Origin: CALAED01 sp036555725
GTDB taxonomy: Bacteria > Actinomycetota > Actinomycetes > Streptosporangiales > Streptosporangiaceae
Direction of reading: 5' to 3'
Assembly: GCA_036555725.1 (NCBI GenBank)
Contig: DATBKU010000040.1
Location: 62,001 to 126,000 of the forward strand
Length of the DNA stretch: 64,000 nucleotides
Part shown: one piece after another, positions 31,893-39,669 of the stretch
Numbering within the stretch: the first letter of the stretch is position 1
How the letters are laid out: every line of letters begins with the position of its first letter
The notes under the pieces: generated by a model
What the model was told of the DNA's origin: nothing
Databases searched by the model: none
What the model saw: only the letters and a program-made list of their open reading frames with translations
Program-made: the position numbers and the translations under genes

Positions 31893-31906
31893 CGTGATAT
31901 CACGAT
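31891..31906. promoter_or_regulatory. 16-bp perfect palindrome over the RHH start codon
   Basis: ATCGTGATATCACGAT occupies 31891-31906; the first two bases of the RHH start codon (minus strand) are part of it. On the minus strand TATCGT ends 9 bases before the ATG and could be a -10 box, so a bound RHH dimer or tetramer would cover the promoter and the start. A perfect 16-bp palindrome is rare by chance. Confidence 0.8.
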
Positions 31907-32005
31907 ACCAACCAAGCATCATCGCCGGAAGCCCAGTTGACCTGAAGCATGGTTGAGGTTGCAGGCTGGAGCCGCGAAGAACGAAAGCCGATCGGAAGAG
32001 AGCTC

Positions 32006-33052
32006 ATGCGCGCGGTGTGGTTGAAGGAGTTCGGCGGGCCCGAGGTGCTGGTGGCGGGCGACGCGCCCGACCCCGTGACCGGGCCCGGGCAGGCGCTGAT
32101 CGAGGTGGCGTACGCCAACATCACCTTCGTCGAGACCCAGTTCCGCGCCACCGGTGCGGGCCCGTTCGCGGGCGAGCTGCCGATGATCCCCGGCAACGGG
32201 GTGGGCGGCGTGGTCGCGTCGGTCGGCGCCGACGTCGACCAGGGACTGGTCGGCAAGCGGGTGGTCAGCAGCACCGGCGGCTCGGGCGGCTACGCCGAGC
32301 AGGTCGCCGTCGACGCCGCCGGCCTCATCGAGGTGCCGGACGGGCTCGCACTCGACGTGGCCGTGGCGTTGCTGGCCGACGGGCGGACGGCCACCATGCT
32401 GGTCCGAACCGCCGCCGTACGGGCCGGCGACCGCGTGCTCGTCGAGGCGGCGGCGGGCGGGGTGGGCACCCTGCTCGTCCAACTGGCGCACGCCGCCGGG
32501 GCCACGGTCGTCGCGGCCGCCGGCGGCCCCCGCAAGCTCGGCGTGGCCCGCGAACTGGGCGCCGACGTCGCGGTCGACTACCGCGCGCCGGACTGGCCAG
32601 ACCGCGTACGGACGGCCGTCGGGGCCGTCGGGGCCGTCGGGGCCGTCGACGTCGTCTTCGACGGAGTCGGCGGCGATATCGGCACGGCGGCGTTCGAGCT
32701 GCTCGACCGCGGCGGCCGGATGGTCAAGTACGGCCTGGCCAGCGGAACCTGGACGAACATCCCCGACGCGGCGTACGCCGACCGTGGTGTGACCCTCGTA
32801 CCGATGCCGCGGGCCACGCCCGGGGAGCTCCGCGCGTACACGGCGAGCGCGCTCGCCGAGGCCGCCGCCGGCCGGCTGCGACCGGTGATCGGGCAGCGGT
32901 TCCGGCTGGAGCGGGCGGCCGACGCGCACGCGGCCATCCAGTCCCGGGCCACCGTCGGCAAGACTCTCCTGGAAGTGGACCGGTCACCCGGGCCCGCTCA
33001 TAGGCCCCGTCCGTCGCGAGCGGCGACGCACAGTAGGACAGCGGGCCTATGA
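32006..33052 (+). CDS. Zinc-type alcohol dehydrogenase/quinone oxidoreductase
   Basis: 348 residues from the ATG at 32006 (GGAAGAGAG upstream). Medium-chain dehydrogenase/reductase fold: MRAVWLKEFGGPEVLVAGDA, PGNGVGGVVASVGADVDQGL, NADP-binding VLVEAAAGGVGTLLVQLAHA, VFDGVGGDIGTAAFELLDRG and the ending RATVGKTLLEVD. The structural zinc cysteines are absent, as in the quinone-oxidoreductase branch. Three 9-bp tandem repeats (GGGGCCGTC) encode GAVGAVGAV near residue 210. The natural C-terminus should be at LLEVD; the last 25 residues (DRSPGPAHRPRPSRAATHSR) are read through the structured repeat at 32990, which supplies the stop. NADPH-dependent quinone or enone reduction is likely. Confidence 0.88.
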   Translation: MRAVWLKEFGGPEVLVAGDAPDPVTGPGQALIEVAYANITFVETQFRATGAGPFAGELPMIPGNGVGGVVASVGADVDQGLVGKRVVSSTGGSGGYAEQVAVDAAGLIEVPDGLALDVAVALLADGRTATMLVRTAAVRAGDRVLVEAAAGGVGTLLVQLAHAAGATVVAAAGGPRKLGVARELGADVAVDYRAPDWPDRVRTAVGAVGAVGAVDVVFDGVGGDIGTAAFELLDRGGRMVKYGLASGTWTNIPDAAYADRGVTLVPMPRATPGELRAYTASALAEAAAGRLRPVIGQRFRLERAADAHAAIQSRATVGKTLLEVDRSPGPAHRPRPSRAATHSRTAGL

Positions 33053-33061
33053 GCCAGGCCC
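32990..33061. repeat. Structured intergenic repeat, copy 2
   Basis: Arms GCTCATAGGCCC (32996-33007) and GGGCCTATGAGC (33043-33054) are perfectly complementary and are extended by GGGCC/GGCCC across a small bulge. The 35-base core 33008-33042 is 31/35 identical to that at 25935-25969, including the nested GTCGC/GCGAC and GTCC/GGAC pairs. Read on the minus strand both copies begin GGCCTG-NN-TCAT; the differing arm bases are matched by compensating changes in the opposite arm. The copy overlaps the 3' ends of both convergent flanking genes and provides their stop codons. Confidence 0.8.
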
Positions 33062-34012
33062 CAGACCGGCGTCGGCGAGCAGGTCGGCGGCCAGCGTATC
33101 CACCCGCTCCGTGGGGAGGCCGCGGCCGGCGAACCAGGCGCCCACGTTGCGGACGTCACGCTCGAGGAACTCCCGCCCGCGCGGGTTGCCGATCACGTCC
33201 ACGATCTGCGGGACGTCGATGATGACGAGCTCTCCTTCGTGGACGAGCACGTTGTACGCGGACAGGTCGCCGTGTGTGAGCCCCTCCATGGCCATGATCG
33301 ACAGACTGTGCCCGAGCTGCGCCCAGAGGTCCTCCAGCTCCTCGGGCGACGGCCGCAGCTGGGCCAGCCGTGGCGCGGCCGAGCCGTCGGGCGTCCCGAT
33401 GAACTGCATGAGCAGCTCCGTGCCGAGGATCTGGATCGGGTACGGCACGGCCGCCCCGACCTGCCAGAGCCGGCACAGCGCGGCGAACTCGGCGTTCGCC
33501 CACTGCCCCGCGATCGCCTCCATGCCGAAGGCGGTGCGCTTGGCGACGGCCCGGTTGATCCGCGACTCCCTGACCCGACGGCCTTCGAGATAGCCCGCGT
33601 CGCGATGGAACATGCGATGCTCGGCGTCCCGGTACCGCTTGGCGGCCATCAGCGTGGACCGGCCGGCGCCCGGCACGCCCCGCTCGACGAGAAAGACGTC
33701 GGCCTCCTTGCCGGTCTTGACGATGCCGAGCTCGGTGTCGAGCGCGGCCAGTTCGGTGACCAGCCAGTCCGGGTACGGCCGCGGACCGCGCTCCCCGGCG
33801 GCCGACGCGTCCCACGTCGACCACCGGGTTCCCGCGGATGGGGAATGCGGATCGGTGGCGTTCTCGGCGCGCGGCCCCGTGGCGCGCCGGGCGTACTCCG
33901 GGTACAGCTGGTCGAGCTTGTGCTCGCCGACGACGGCACGGCCGCGGCGGTTCTTACCGCCTGGCGGTCGCATGCGGACGAAGTCGCCGTCGTTGTTCGT
34001 GCGCTTCGGCAC
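33047..34012 (-). CDS. RIO1-type atypical serine kinase
   Basis: 321 residues from the GTG at 34012 (GGAGA upstream). After a basic N-terminal 60 residues and a linker, the RIO kinase signatures are all present: TELGIVKTGKEADVFLVERG (the STGKEA-like ATP loop), the Lys in LMAAKRYRDAEHRMFHRD, the hinge ILGTELLMQFIG, the catalytic LTHGDLSAYNVLVHEGELVI and metal-binding IDVPQIVDVIGNPRGREFLE. RIO kinases assist ribosome maturation in eukaryotes and archaea; the bacterial branch is sporadic, with unknown substrates, and may function mainly as an ATPase. The final codons (LGPGS and stop) fall in the structured repeat. A 29-residue reading frame with a strong ribosome site lies just upstream. Confidence 0.93.
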   Translation of the reverse strand: MPKRTNNDGDFVRMRPPGGKNRRGRAVVGEHKLDQLYPEYARRATGPRAENATDPHSPSAGTRWSTWDASAAGERGPRPYPDWLVTELAALDTELGIVKTGKEADVFLVERGVPGAGRSTLMAAKRYRDAEHRMFHRDAGYLEGRRVRESRINRAVAKRTAFGMEAIAGQWANAEFAALCRLWQVGAAVPYPIQILGTELLMQFIGTPDGSAAPRLAQLRPSPEELEDLWAQLGHSLSIMAMEGLTHGDLSAYNVLVHEGELVIIDVPQIVDVIGNPRGREFLERDVRNVGAWFAGRGLPTERVDTLAADLLADAGLGPGS

Positions 34013-34050
34013 TGGTGGTCTCCTGCGTCAGGATGCGCCCACCAGATGCG

Positions 34051-34140
34051 TCAGCGTGCTACCGACCGGCCGGTGGGCTGGGCGAAAGGGAAGGCGTCTG
34101 GCGCGCACACGAGGGCGCGCCGCGCAACCGCGGCGATCAT
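34051..34140 (-). CDS. Possible 29-residue leader peptide before the RIO kinase
   Basis: An ATG at 34140 is preceded by a near-ideal ribosome site (GGAAGGAGG, 9 bases away) and opens MIAAVARRALVCAPDAFPFA, then QPTGRSVAR and a stop, 38 bases before the RIO kinase start. No other start on this strand in the 214-base gap to the DUF899 gene could use that site. Codon third positions are mostly G/C. I recognise no family. It may be a regulatory leader peptide or the remnant of a longer gene. Confidence 0.4.
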   Translation of the reverse strand: MIAAVARRALVCAPDAFPFAQPTGRSVAR

Positions 34141-34226
34141 GGCGTCACGCCTCCTTCCACTCCGCCGGAGCTCACTCCCGGCACCGTGGCGATGGTGTCC
34201 CGGCGACGGCACGTTTCGCAACCGAT

Positions 34227-34931
34227 TTATCGGCCCGCCAGCTCCTCGTCGCTGTATTTGTCGTGGTGGCGGATCCAGTTCATGATCCCGTCGTCTTCCT
34301 GGCGGCCGAGCGGTGTCAAGTCGAGCCAGTTGAACGTGCTGAGCAGGATGTCGCCGGAGCGCGCGTACCCGGACCACGTGTGGAAGACGCGATCGCCGTC
34401 GTGCAGGAACACGCTCATGCCGGGCAACTCGCCCTCGAAGTCGACGGCCTGGTAGTTGTACTCGGCCAAGCCGCGCTCCTGGTCGAGCGTGACGTGGAAG
34501 TCGTAGTTGAAGTCGCCGCCGTACGAGGAGTAGAACGGCACGTCCGTCCAGCCCATGCGCTTCCGGAACCCGGCGAGCTTCGGCCACGGCCCGCGTGACA
34601 CGGCGGCGAGCGTGGTGTGCGCCGCGTGGAGGTGGGCGAGATGGGGCACGGCGTCCATGAGGAACGAGCAGCTCGGGCAGCCTGCGTCCAGGTCCCACCG
34701 CCACATGAAGTGGTAGACGATGAGCTGCCGGCGCCCCTCGAAGAGGTCGAGCAGGCTCGACTTGCCGTTCGCGCCCTCGAAGACGTACTCCTTGTCCACC
34801 TCGACCATCGGCAGCTCACGCCGCTGCGCGTTCACCGCGTCGCGCGCCCGCGTGGCCGCCTTCTCCTTGGCCAGCAGCTCTTTGCGGGCGGCCAGCCACT
34901 CGTCGTGGGACACGATCTTCGGAAGGTCCAT
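34227..34931 (-). CDS. DUF899 thioredoxin-fold protein
   Basis: 234 residues. The family pattern is intact: KIVSHDEWLAARKELLAKEK, AATRARDAVNAQRRELPMVE, VDKEYVFEGANGKSSLLDLF, RRQLIVYHFMWRWDLDAGCP then SCSFLMDAVPHLAHLHAAHT, and the C-terminal VFHTWSGYARSGDILLSTFN, WLDLTPLGRQED. The GCPSC motif sits where the active-site Cys pair of thioredoxin-like proteins lies. Cytoplasmic; probably a thiol oxidoreductase or peroxiredoxin-like enzyme, unproven for the family. A single gene on the minus strand, downstream of the MocR regulator. Confidence 0.93.
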   Translation of the reverse strand: MDLPKIVSHDEWLAARKELLAKEKAATRARDAVNAQRRELPMVEVDKEYVFEGANGKSSLLDLFEGRRQLIVYHFMWRWDLDAGCPSCSFLMDAVPHLAHLHAAHTTLAAVSRGPWPKLAGFRKRMGWTDVPFYSSYGGDFNYDFHVTLDQERGLAEYNYQAVDFEGELPGMSVFLHDGDRVFHTWSGYARSGDILLSTFNWLDLTPLGRQEDDGIMNWIRHHDKYSDEELAGR

Positions 34932-35019
34932 CAGTCACTCCTGTGATGACAATCGAGTTCCCTTCAGTGGGGTTAGACCCTGCGGGACGGCGAAAGTCAT
35001 CGGTGACGCGACCGGAAAC

Positions 35020-36453
35020 TCAAACGACTATGGCGTTGAGCGCCGCCGGGGCGGCCGCGGCCGTACCGTCGTAGGCCTGCCACGCCGCGGCCAGCCGCCG
35101 GACCGCCTCGGTCAGCCGGTCGCGCGACGTCATGAAGTGCAGCCGCAGGCAGGCGTCGCTGCCGCCGAGCGAATCGACCGAACCCCCGGGCAGGACGGCG
35201 ACCCCGTGCCGCATCGCGACCTGCGCGAACGAGGCGCCGTCGCCGTACGGCAGCCGAACCCACAGCGTCTGGCCGCCGAGTGCGGGCGGGCAGTCCCACG
35301 ACGGCAGCCGCGCGGCGAGCTCGGCCCGCAGGTGATCGTGGCCGACGCGCAGCCGGGCGATCTGCCGGTCGCGAAGCGCGTCGAGATCGGGCAGCAGCGC
35401 GGCCGCCGCAAGCTGCGCGGGCACGTCGGTACCGAGATCGTGGATCGCCTTCAGCCGGGCCAGCCGCGAGATCAGCGGCCCGGACGCGCGGATCCAGCCG
35501 ATGCGCAGGCCGCCCCAGACGACCTTGCTGAGCGAGCCAACGCTGATCACATCGCCGAATGCGGCGAGCGGCTCCGGTGGCTGTCCGGACAGCGTGAGGT
35601 CGGCGAGCGCCTCGTCGTCGACCAGCGGCACATCGGCCGCCGCGGCGGCCTCGACGAGCCGGCGGCGGGCGAGCGGCGGCAGCACCGTGCCCGTCGGGTT
35701 CTGGTAGGTCGGGATGACGTAGGCCAGGGCCGGTTGATGGTCGGCCATGACGCGGGCGGCGGCGTCGACGTCGAGCCCGGACGGACCGACCGCGATGGGG
35801 TGCAGCACGCCCGTCGCCTCGCGGAACAGGTCGAGCGCTCCCGGGTACGTCGGCGCCTCGACGAGCACGGGGTCACCGGGCGCGATCAGCAGCCTGGCCA
35901 ATAGCGAGAGCGCCTGCTGGGCCCCGGTCGTGACCATGATCTGCGCGGTTTCGGTCGGCAGGCCGCGGCTGGTGTAGCGCGCGGCGATGGCGGCCCGCAG
36001 CGCCGGGTAGCCGGCCGGGTGGTAACCCAGGTCGGCGGCCGGCAGCGCGATCGAGCCGTACGCCTCGGCCAGCTCGGGCGGTGGCCCGTCGGGCGCGGCG
36101 CAGCTGAGCAGGATCACCCCGTCCGGCGGCTCCAGCAGATGGAGGAAGAGCGGGTTGGACGTGCCCACCACCCGCGACCCGGCGCTGAGGATCGCGGGCG
36201 CCACCCGGGTGCCGCTCCCCTGCTGCCGTACGATCTTGCCCTCCTGGCGCAGAGTGTCGTACGCGGCGACCACGGTCGTCCGGCCGACGGCGAGGGCGGC
36301 CGCGAGCGTACGGTCCGGCGGCAGCAGCGTGCCCGGGGCGAGCATGCCGTCGTCGATCAGTTGCCGGAAGCGGGCGGCCAGCAGCAGGTAGAGCGGACCG
36401 CGCCCGGCCGACCAGCGCCCGAGCTGGCCGACGAGCGACTCGATTGGTTCCAT
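35020..36453 (-). CDS. MocR/PdxR-type regulator (GntR winged helix fused to aminotransferase)
   Basis: 477 residues from the ATG at 36453, apparently leaderless (GATATT ends 9 bases upstream). Residues about 15-85 are a GntR winged helix (LAARFRQLIDDGMLAPGTLL, AAALAVGRTTVVAAYDTLRQ, EGKIVRQQGSGTRV). The remainder is a class I aminotransferase fold: MVTTGAQQALSLLARLLIAP, YVIPTYQNPTGTVLPPLARR, DEALADLTLSGQPPEPLAAF and the PLP-binding Lys in VGSLSKVVWGGLRIGWIRAS. It diverges from a PLP-dependent sulfur amino acid enzyme with ATTGGT repeats between, the standard MocR operator layout, so it is likely the activator of that gene. The effector may be PLP or an amino acid adduct. Confidence 0.92.
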   Translation of the reverse strand: MEPIESLVGQLGRWSAGRGPLYLLLAARFRQLIDDGMLAPGTLLPPDRTLAAALAVGRTTVVAAYDTLRQEGKIVRQQGSGTRVAPAILSAGSRVVGTSNPLFLHLLEPPDGVILLSCAAPDGPPPELAEAYGSIALPAADLGYHPAGYPALRAAIAARYTSRGLPTETAQIMVTTGAQQALSLLARLLIAPGDPVLVEAPTYPGALDLFREATGVLHPIAVGPSGLDVDAAARVMADHQPALAYVIPTYQNPTGTVLPPLARRRLVEAAAAADVPLVDDEALADLTLSGQPPEPLAAFGDVISVGSLSKVVWGGLRIGWIRASGPLISRLARLKAIHDLGTDVPAQLAAAALLPDLDALRDRQIARLRVGHDHLRAELAARLPSWDCPPALGGQTLWVRLPYGDGASFAQVAMRHGVAVLPGGSVDSLGGSDACLRLHFMTSRDRLTEAVRRLAAAWQAYDGTAAAAPAALNAIVV

Positions 36454-36479
36454 AGACAAACCAATATCGCGGCATTGGT
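36443..36479. promoter_or_regulatory. ATTGGT repeats between the MocR gene and its target
   Basis: ATTGGT occurs at 36443-36448 and 36474-36479 in direct orientation and inverted (ACCAAT) at 36460-36465. The centre-to-centre distances (17 and 14 bp) are of the kind seen in MocR direct/inverted repeat operators. The array covers the MocR start codon and lies 40 bp from the target gene. Confidence 0.55.
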
Positions 36480-36517
36480 CCTGTTAACGCAATCCATTCC
36501 ACGGAAAGACTGGCCGC

Positions 36518-37702
36518 ATGAGCCTTCATCCTGAGACCCGGACCGTCCACCTTCCCACCACGCAGCCGGTCGGCAGCAGGCCGGTGGGCGTGCCCCTCTA
36601 CCAGCAACACCAGTTCTCCTTCGACAGTGCGGACGCCTTGGCGGCGGCGTTCGACGGCCCGGACGGCGCCTTCTTCTACAGCCGGCTCGGCAACCCGACG
36701 GTGCGGGCCCTCGAAGACGCCGTCGCCGATCTGGAGGGCGGGACCGGCGCGCTCGCGTTCGCCTCCGGCATGGGCGCGATCAACACCGTGCTGCGCGGCC
36801 TGCTGAGCTCGGGCGACCACGTGATCGCGCAGCGCTGCCTGTACGGCGGCACGTACGCCACGCTGAACGATCTGGCCGAGCGGTGGGGCGTCGAGGTGAC
36901 GCTCATCTCCGGCGGCGACCCCGCGGAGGTACGGGAGGCGCTGCGGCCGCACACCAAGCTGCTCTACCTGGAGACGATCGCCAACCCGACGACGCAGGTG
37001 GTCGACCTGCCCGCGCTCATCGGCGAGACCGCCGGGCGCGAAATCGTCCGCGTGGTGGACAACACGTTCGCGTCGCCGCTGCTGTGCCGGCCGCTGGAGC
37101 ACGGCGCCGACATCGTCGTGCACTCGGCGACGAAGTACCTCGGCGGGCACGGCGACATCCTCGGCGGCGTGGCGGTCTTCGGCGCGGCCGGGCTGCGCCG
37201 TCATCTCTGGGACCACGCCACCGAGATGGGCGCGTCCACCGACCCGTTCGCGGCATGGCTGACGCTGCGCGGCATGCAGACGCTCGCGCTGCGGCTCGAG
37301 CGGCAGTGCTCGAACGCGCTCACGCTGGCCGAGCGGCTGGCCGCCCATCCGGCCACCACCCGCGTGTACTACCCGGGTCTGCCCAGCCAGCCGAGCTACG
37401 AGATCGCGCAGCGGCTGCTGGCCGGCGGGCGCGGCGGCGGCGTGCTGTCCTTCGACCTCGCCGGGGGCCGGGAGGCCGGCCGCGTCTTCACCGAGGCCGT
37501 ACGGCTGGCCCTGCTCACCCCGTCGCTCGGCAACGTGCAGACCCTGGTTCTGCACCCCGCGAGCACCTCGCACCGGCAGCTGGACGCCGAGGCGCTGGCC
37601 GCGGCCGATATCGGCGAGGGCACCGTGCGGGTGGCCGTCGGCATCGAGCACCCCGATGACCTGTGGGAGGACTTCGAACAAGCCCTCGCCAAGGTCGCCT
37701 GA
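36518..37702 (+). CDS. Cys/Met-metabolism PLP enzyme (gamma-lyase/synthase family)
   Basis: 394 residues. Family motifs: PVGVPLYQQHQFSFDSADAL, FFYSRLGNPTVRALEDAVAD, LEGGTGALAFASGMGAINTV, the PLP Lys in DIVVHSATKYLGGHGDILGG, and TLRGMQTLALRLERQCSNAL. The N-terminal Y-x-R and C-terminal HPASTSHRQLDAEAL are intact. The fold includes cystathionine gamma-synthase, gamma-lyase, methionine gamma-lyase and O-acetylhomoserine sulfhydrylase; the D-A-D-A-L-A-A-A-F region does not discriminate. The divergent MocR regulator points to a catabolic or sulfur-scavenging enzyme, with methionine gamma-lyase the best guess. A strong hairpin follows the stop. Confidence 0.9.
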   Translation: MSLHPETRTVHLPTTQPVGSRPVGVPLYQQHQFSFDSADALAAAFDGPDGAFFYSRLGNPTVRALEDAVADLEGGTGALAFASGMGAINTVLRGLLSSGDHVIAQRCLYGGTYATLNDLAERWGVEVTLISGGDPAEVREALRPHTKLLYLETIANPTTQVVDLPALIGETAGREIVRVVDNTFASPLLCRPLEHGADIVVHSATKYLGGHGDILGGVAVFGAAGLRRHLWDHATEMGASTDPFAAWLTLRGMQTLALRLERQCSNALTLAERLAAHPATTRVYYPGLPSQPSYEIAQRLLAGGRGGGVLSFDLAGGREAGRVFTEAVRLALLTPSLGNVQTLVLHPASTSHRQLDAEALAAADIGEGTVRVAVGIEHPDDLWEDFEQALAKVA

Positions 37703-37710
37703 GCTTCCTT

Positions 37711-37736
37711 TGGGCCTGGACAGGTGTCCAGGCCCA
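37711..37736 (+). terminator. 12-bp perfect hairpin after the PLP enzyme gene
   Basis: TGGGCCTGGACA (37711-37722) and TGTCCAGGCCCA (37725-37736) are exact complements separated by GG. It starts 8 bases after the stop codon. A T-rich stretch (TTGTTTTT) lies about 30 bases further on, before the ribosome site of the dioxygenase gene. Confidence 0.75.
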
Positions 37737-37793
37737 TGGAGTACTCTCAACCTAGCGATTGCTTGTTTTTCGCGCCCGAGGAGGCTCCAGGAC

Positions 37794-38681
37794 ATGATCG
37801 AATTCCATCCCGTGACCCGGAACATCGGGGCCGAGGTCACCGGCGTCGACCTGAGCAAACCTCTGGACGAGGAGCAGGTGGCGACGATCCGGCAGGGCCT
37901 GCTCGACCACCTGGTGCTCTTCTTCCGCGACCAGCACATCACCGACGACGAACACGCCGCCTTCGCCAAGCAGTTCGGCACGGCGAACATGCCGCCGATG
38001 GACACGTCGGGCAGCCCGATCCATGTGCTCGACCAGACCGATCCCAAGGGCGAGGGCGGCGACTCCTGGCACAGCGACAACACGTTCATGAAGACCCCGC
38101 CGATGGGGTCGCTGCTGCGCGCGGTGCTGCTGCCCGACGTCGGCGGCGACACGAACTGGGCGAACATGTACCTCGCGTACGAGTCGCTGGCCCCGTCGAT
38201 CCAGCGGCTGTGCGACGAGCTGTACGCCGAGCACGACCTGACGATGTCGGTGACCAAGGCCATCGAGAAGGGGCACCGGATGGACCTGCGGGCGATGCAG
38301 GAGAAGAACCCGCCGGTGATCCACCCCGTCGTGCGGATCCACCCGGAGACCGGGCGCAAGGCGCTGTTCGTCAACCGCAGCTCGGTGACCCGGCTGATCG
38401 GCATGTCGCGGCGCGAGAACGAGGCATTGCTGCCGATGCTGTTCGACACCGTCCGCGACCCGTACTTCCAGGTCCGGCTGCACTGGCGGGTCGGCACGCT
38501 GGCCTTCTGGGACAACCGGCCGACCCAGCACTACGCGGTGGCCGACTACTCGCAGCGGCGCAAGATGCACCGCGTCACCATCAACGCCCCCACCGAGATC
38601 GACAACGGCGTGCCGAAGGGCCCGGACGGCGTGACGGGCGCCGACGCGCCCGCCGAGAACGCCGCCGCCCGCTACCTCTGA
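37794..38681 (+). CDS. TauD/TfdA-type Fe(II)/2-oxoglutarate dioxygenase
   Basis: 295 residues from the ATG at 37794 (GAGGAGG upstream). Motifs: EFHPVTRNIGAEVTGVDLSK, GLLDHLVLFFRDQHITDDEH, the iron ligands H and D in GGDSWHSDNTF, the distal His in WDNRPTQHYAVADYSQRRKM and the 2-oxoglutarate Arg in the following HRVTI segment. RALFVN-type sequence (GRKALFVNRSSVTRLIGMSR) matches the alpha-ketoglutarate-dependent sulfonate/phenoxyacetate branch. Substrates in the family include taurine, alkylsulfates and phenoxy acids; the neighbouring sulfur amino acid enzyme makes a sulfur compound plausible. Cytoplasmic. Confidence 0.93.
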   Translation: MIEFHPVTRNIGAEVTGVDLSKPLDEEQVATIRQGLLDHLVLFFRDQHITDDEHAAFAKQFGTANMPPMDTSGSPIHVLDQTDPKGEGGDSWHSDNTFMKTPPMGSLLRAVLLPDVGGDTNWANMYLAYESLAPSIQRLCDELYAEHDLTMSVTKAIEKGHRMDLRAMQEKNPPVIHPVVRIHPETGRKALFVNRSSVTRLIGMSRRENEALLPMLFDTVRDPYFQVRLHWRVGTLAFWDNRPTQHYAVADYSQRRKMHRVTINAPTEIDNGVPKGPDGVTGADAPAENAAARYL

Positions 38682-38701
38682 TCAGGACGCACCCCGGGTC
38701 C

Positions 38702-38752
38702 CCTGGCGTGCTCGTGCAATCGGGCGCCACCGAATCGCACGAGCACGCCAGG
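38702..38752. terminator. Bidirectional 16-bp hairpin between tauD-like and mce operon ends
   Basis: CCTGGCGTGCTCGTGC (38702-38717) and GCACGAGCACGCCAGG (38737-38752) are perfect complements. The 19-base interior folds again as TCGG/CCGA around GGCGCC. It fills the 74-base gap between convergent genes and should stop transcripts from both sides. It has the same nested shape as, but no sequence in common with, the repeats at 25.9 and 33.0 kb. Confidence 0.8.
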
Positions 38753-38755
38753 CGC

Positions 38756-39646
38756 TTATTTCTTGGGTTTCGCCGTCGGCGAGCTCGACGGGCCGGGCGT
38801 GCCGCTCGCGTTGGGCAGCGTCGGCACCTGGCTCGCGGCGTCGTCGCTCTGCCCGGACGCCGCCTGCTGGGTGACCTTCCAGCCTCCCGCGTCCTTGGCC
38901 AGCGACAACCGGAGCAGCGCGTTGGAGCCGTCGTTGGTGCCCTGCGGGGTCTGCAGCTTGATGTCCACCAGGATGACCGCGGTCGCCAGCCGGCCGTTGA
39001 CGTCCCCTACGTACACCTTGCGGACCGTGGACTCCATGACCAGCTGCGGGTTCTTGGCGAAGACGGTCGGCAGGTTCGGAACCGTGTCCTGCTTGTAGGT
39101 GGCGAGCAGGTCGCCGCCGAGCAACGCCATGTTCCGGTCGATCGTCTGCTTGTACGTCGCGGCGGTGTAGTCGAACGCGGAGTCGCCGTACGCGCCGGCC
39201 ACCTTGGCGACGTCGCGGCGGTCGTCCTGCTCCGCGGCGAGCCGGGCGGCCTGCCGCCACTGCCAGATCGCCACCGTGGCCAGCGCCGCGATCAGCACGA
39301 TCACCAATGCGGCGGTGGTACGCGACGAGCCGAGCAGGGCCCGGAGCCGCGACGGCTCGGGCTCCGGGCCGCGGGACGGCTTGGGCCTGCGGGCGGCCGC
39401 GGGCTTCCGCGCCGGCTTGGCCGGTGCCGCCTCGTCGTCTTCCCCGGCGTCGGCTTCGTCGTCGGCTTCGTCGTCGAGCGTGTCCGTGTTTTCCAGCGCC
39501 TCCGCCTTGTCGAGCGCGTCGAGGACTTCATCGAGGTCTTCGCCGTCGTCGTCATCGTCGATGACCTCGATGACCCGGACCCGCCGTACCTTCTTCTTGC
39601 CGGGACCCTCGGCGGCGGGGCGCCCCTTGGTCGACTTGGCTGTCAC
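38756..39646 (-). CDS. Mce-associated membrane protein
   Basis: 296 residues from the GTG at 39646 (GAGGAGA seven bases upstream). The N-terminal 120 residues are cytoplasmic and highly charged (RVRVIEVIDDDDDGEDLDEV and Asp/Glu/Ala-rich repeats, then Lys/Pro-rich). One helix follows (TAALVIVLIAALATVAIWQW) and then an extracellular domain typical of Mas proteins: DVAKVAGAYGDSAFDYTAAT, VFAKNPQLVMESTVRKVYVG, TAVILVDIKLQ, LRLSLAKDAGGWKVTQQ. Mas proteins are accessory to Mce importers and are nearly always the last genes of the operon, as here. The role is probably structural, stabilising the Mce complex. Confidence 0.88.
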   Translation of the reverse strand: MTAKSTKGRPAAEGPGKKKVRRVRVIEVIDDDDDGEDLDEVLDALDKAEALENTDTLDDEADDEADAGEDDEAAPAKPARKPAAARRPKPSRGPEPEPSRLRALLGSSRTTAALVIVLIAALATVAIWQWRQAARLAAEQDDRRDVAKVAGAYGDSAFDYTAATYKQTIDRNMALLGGDLLATYKQDTVPNLPTVFAKNPQLVMESTVRKVYVGDVNGRLATAVILVDIKLQTPQGTNDGSNALLRLSLAKDAGGWKVTQQAASGQSDDAASQVPTLPNASGTPGPSSSPTAKPKK

Positions 39647-39669
39647 TGCGATCTCCTCGGGGGTGGGGG

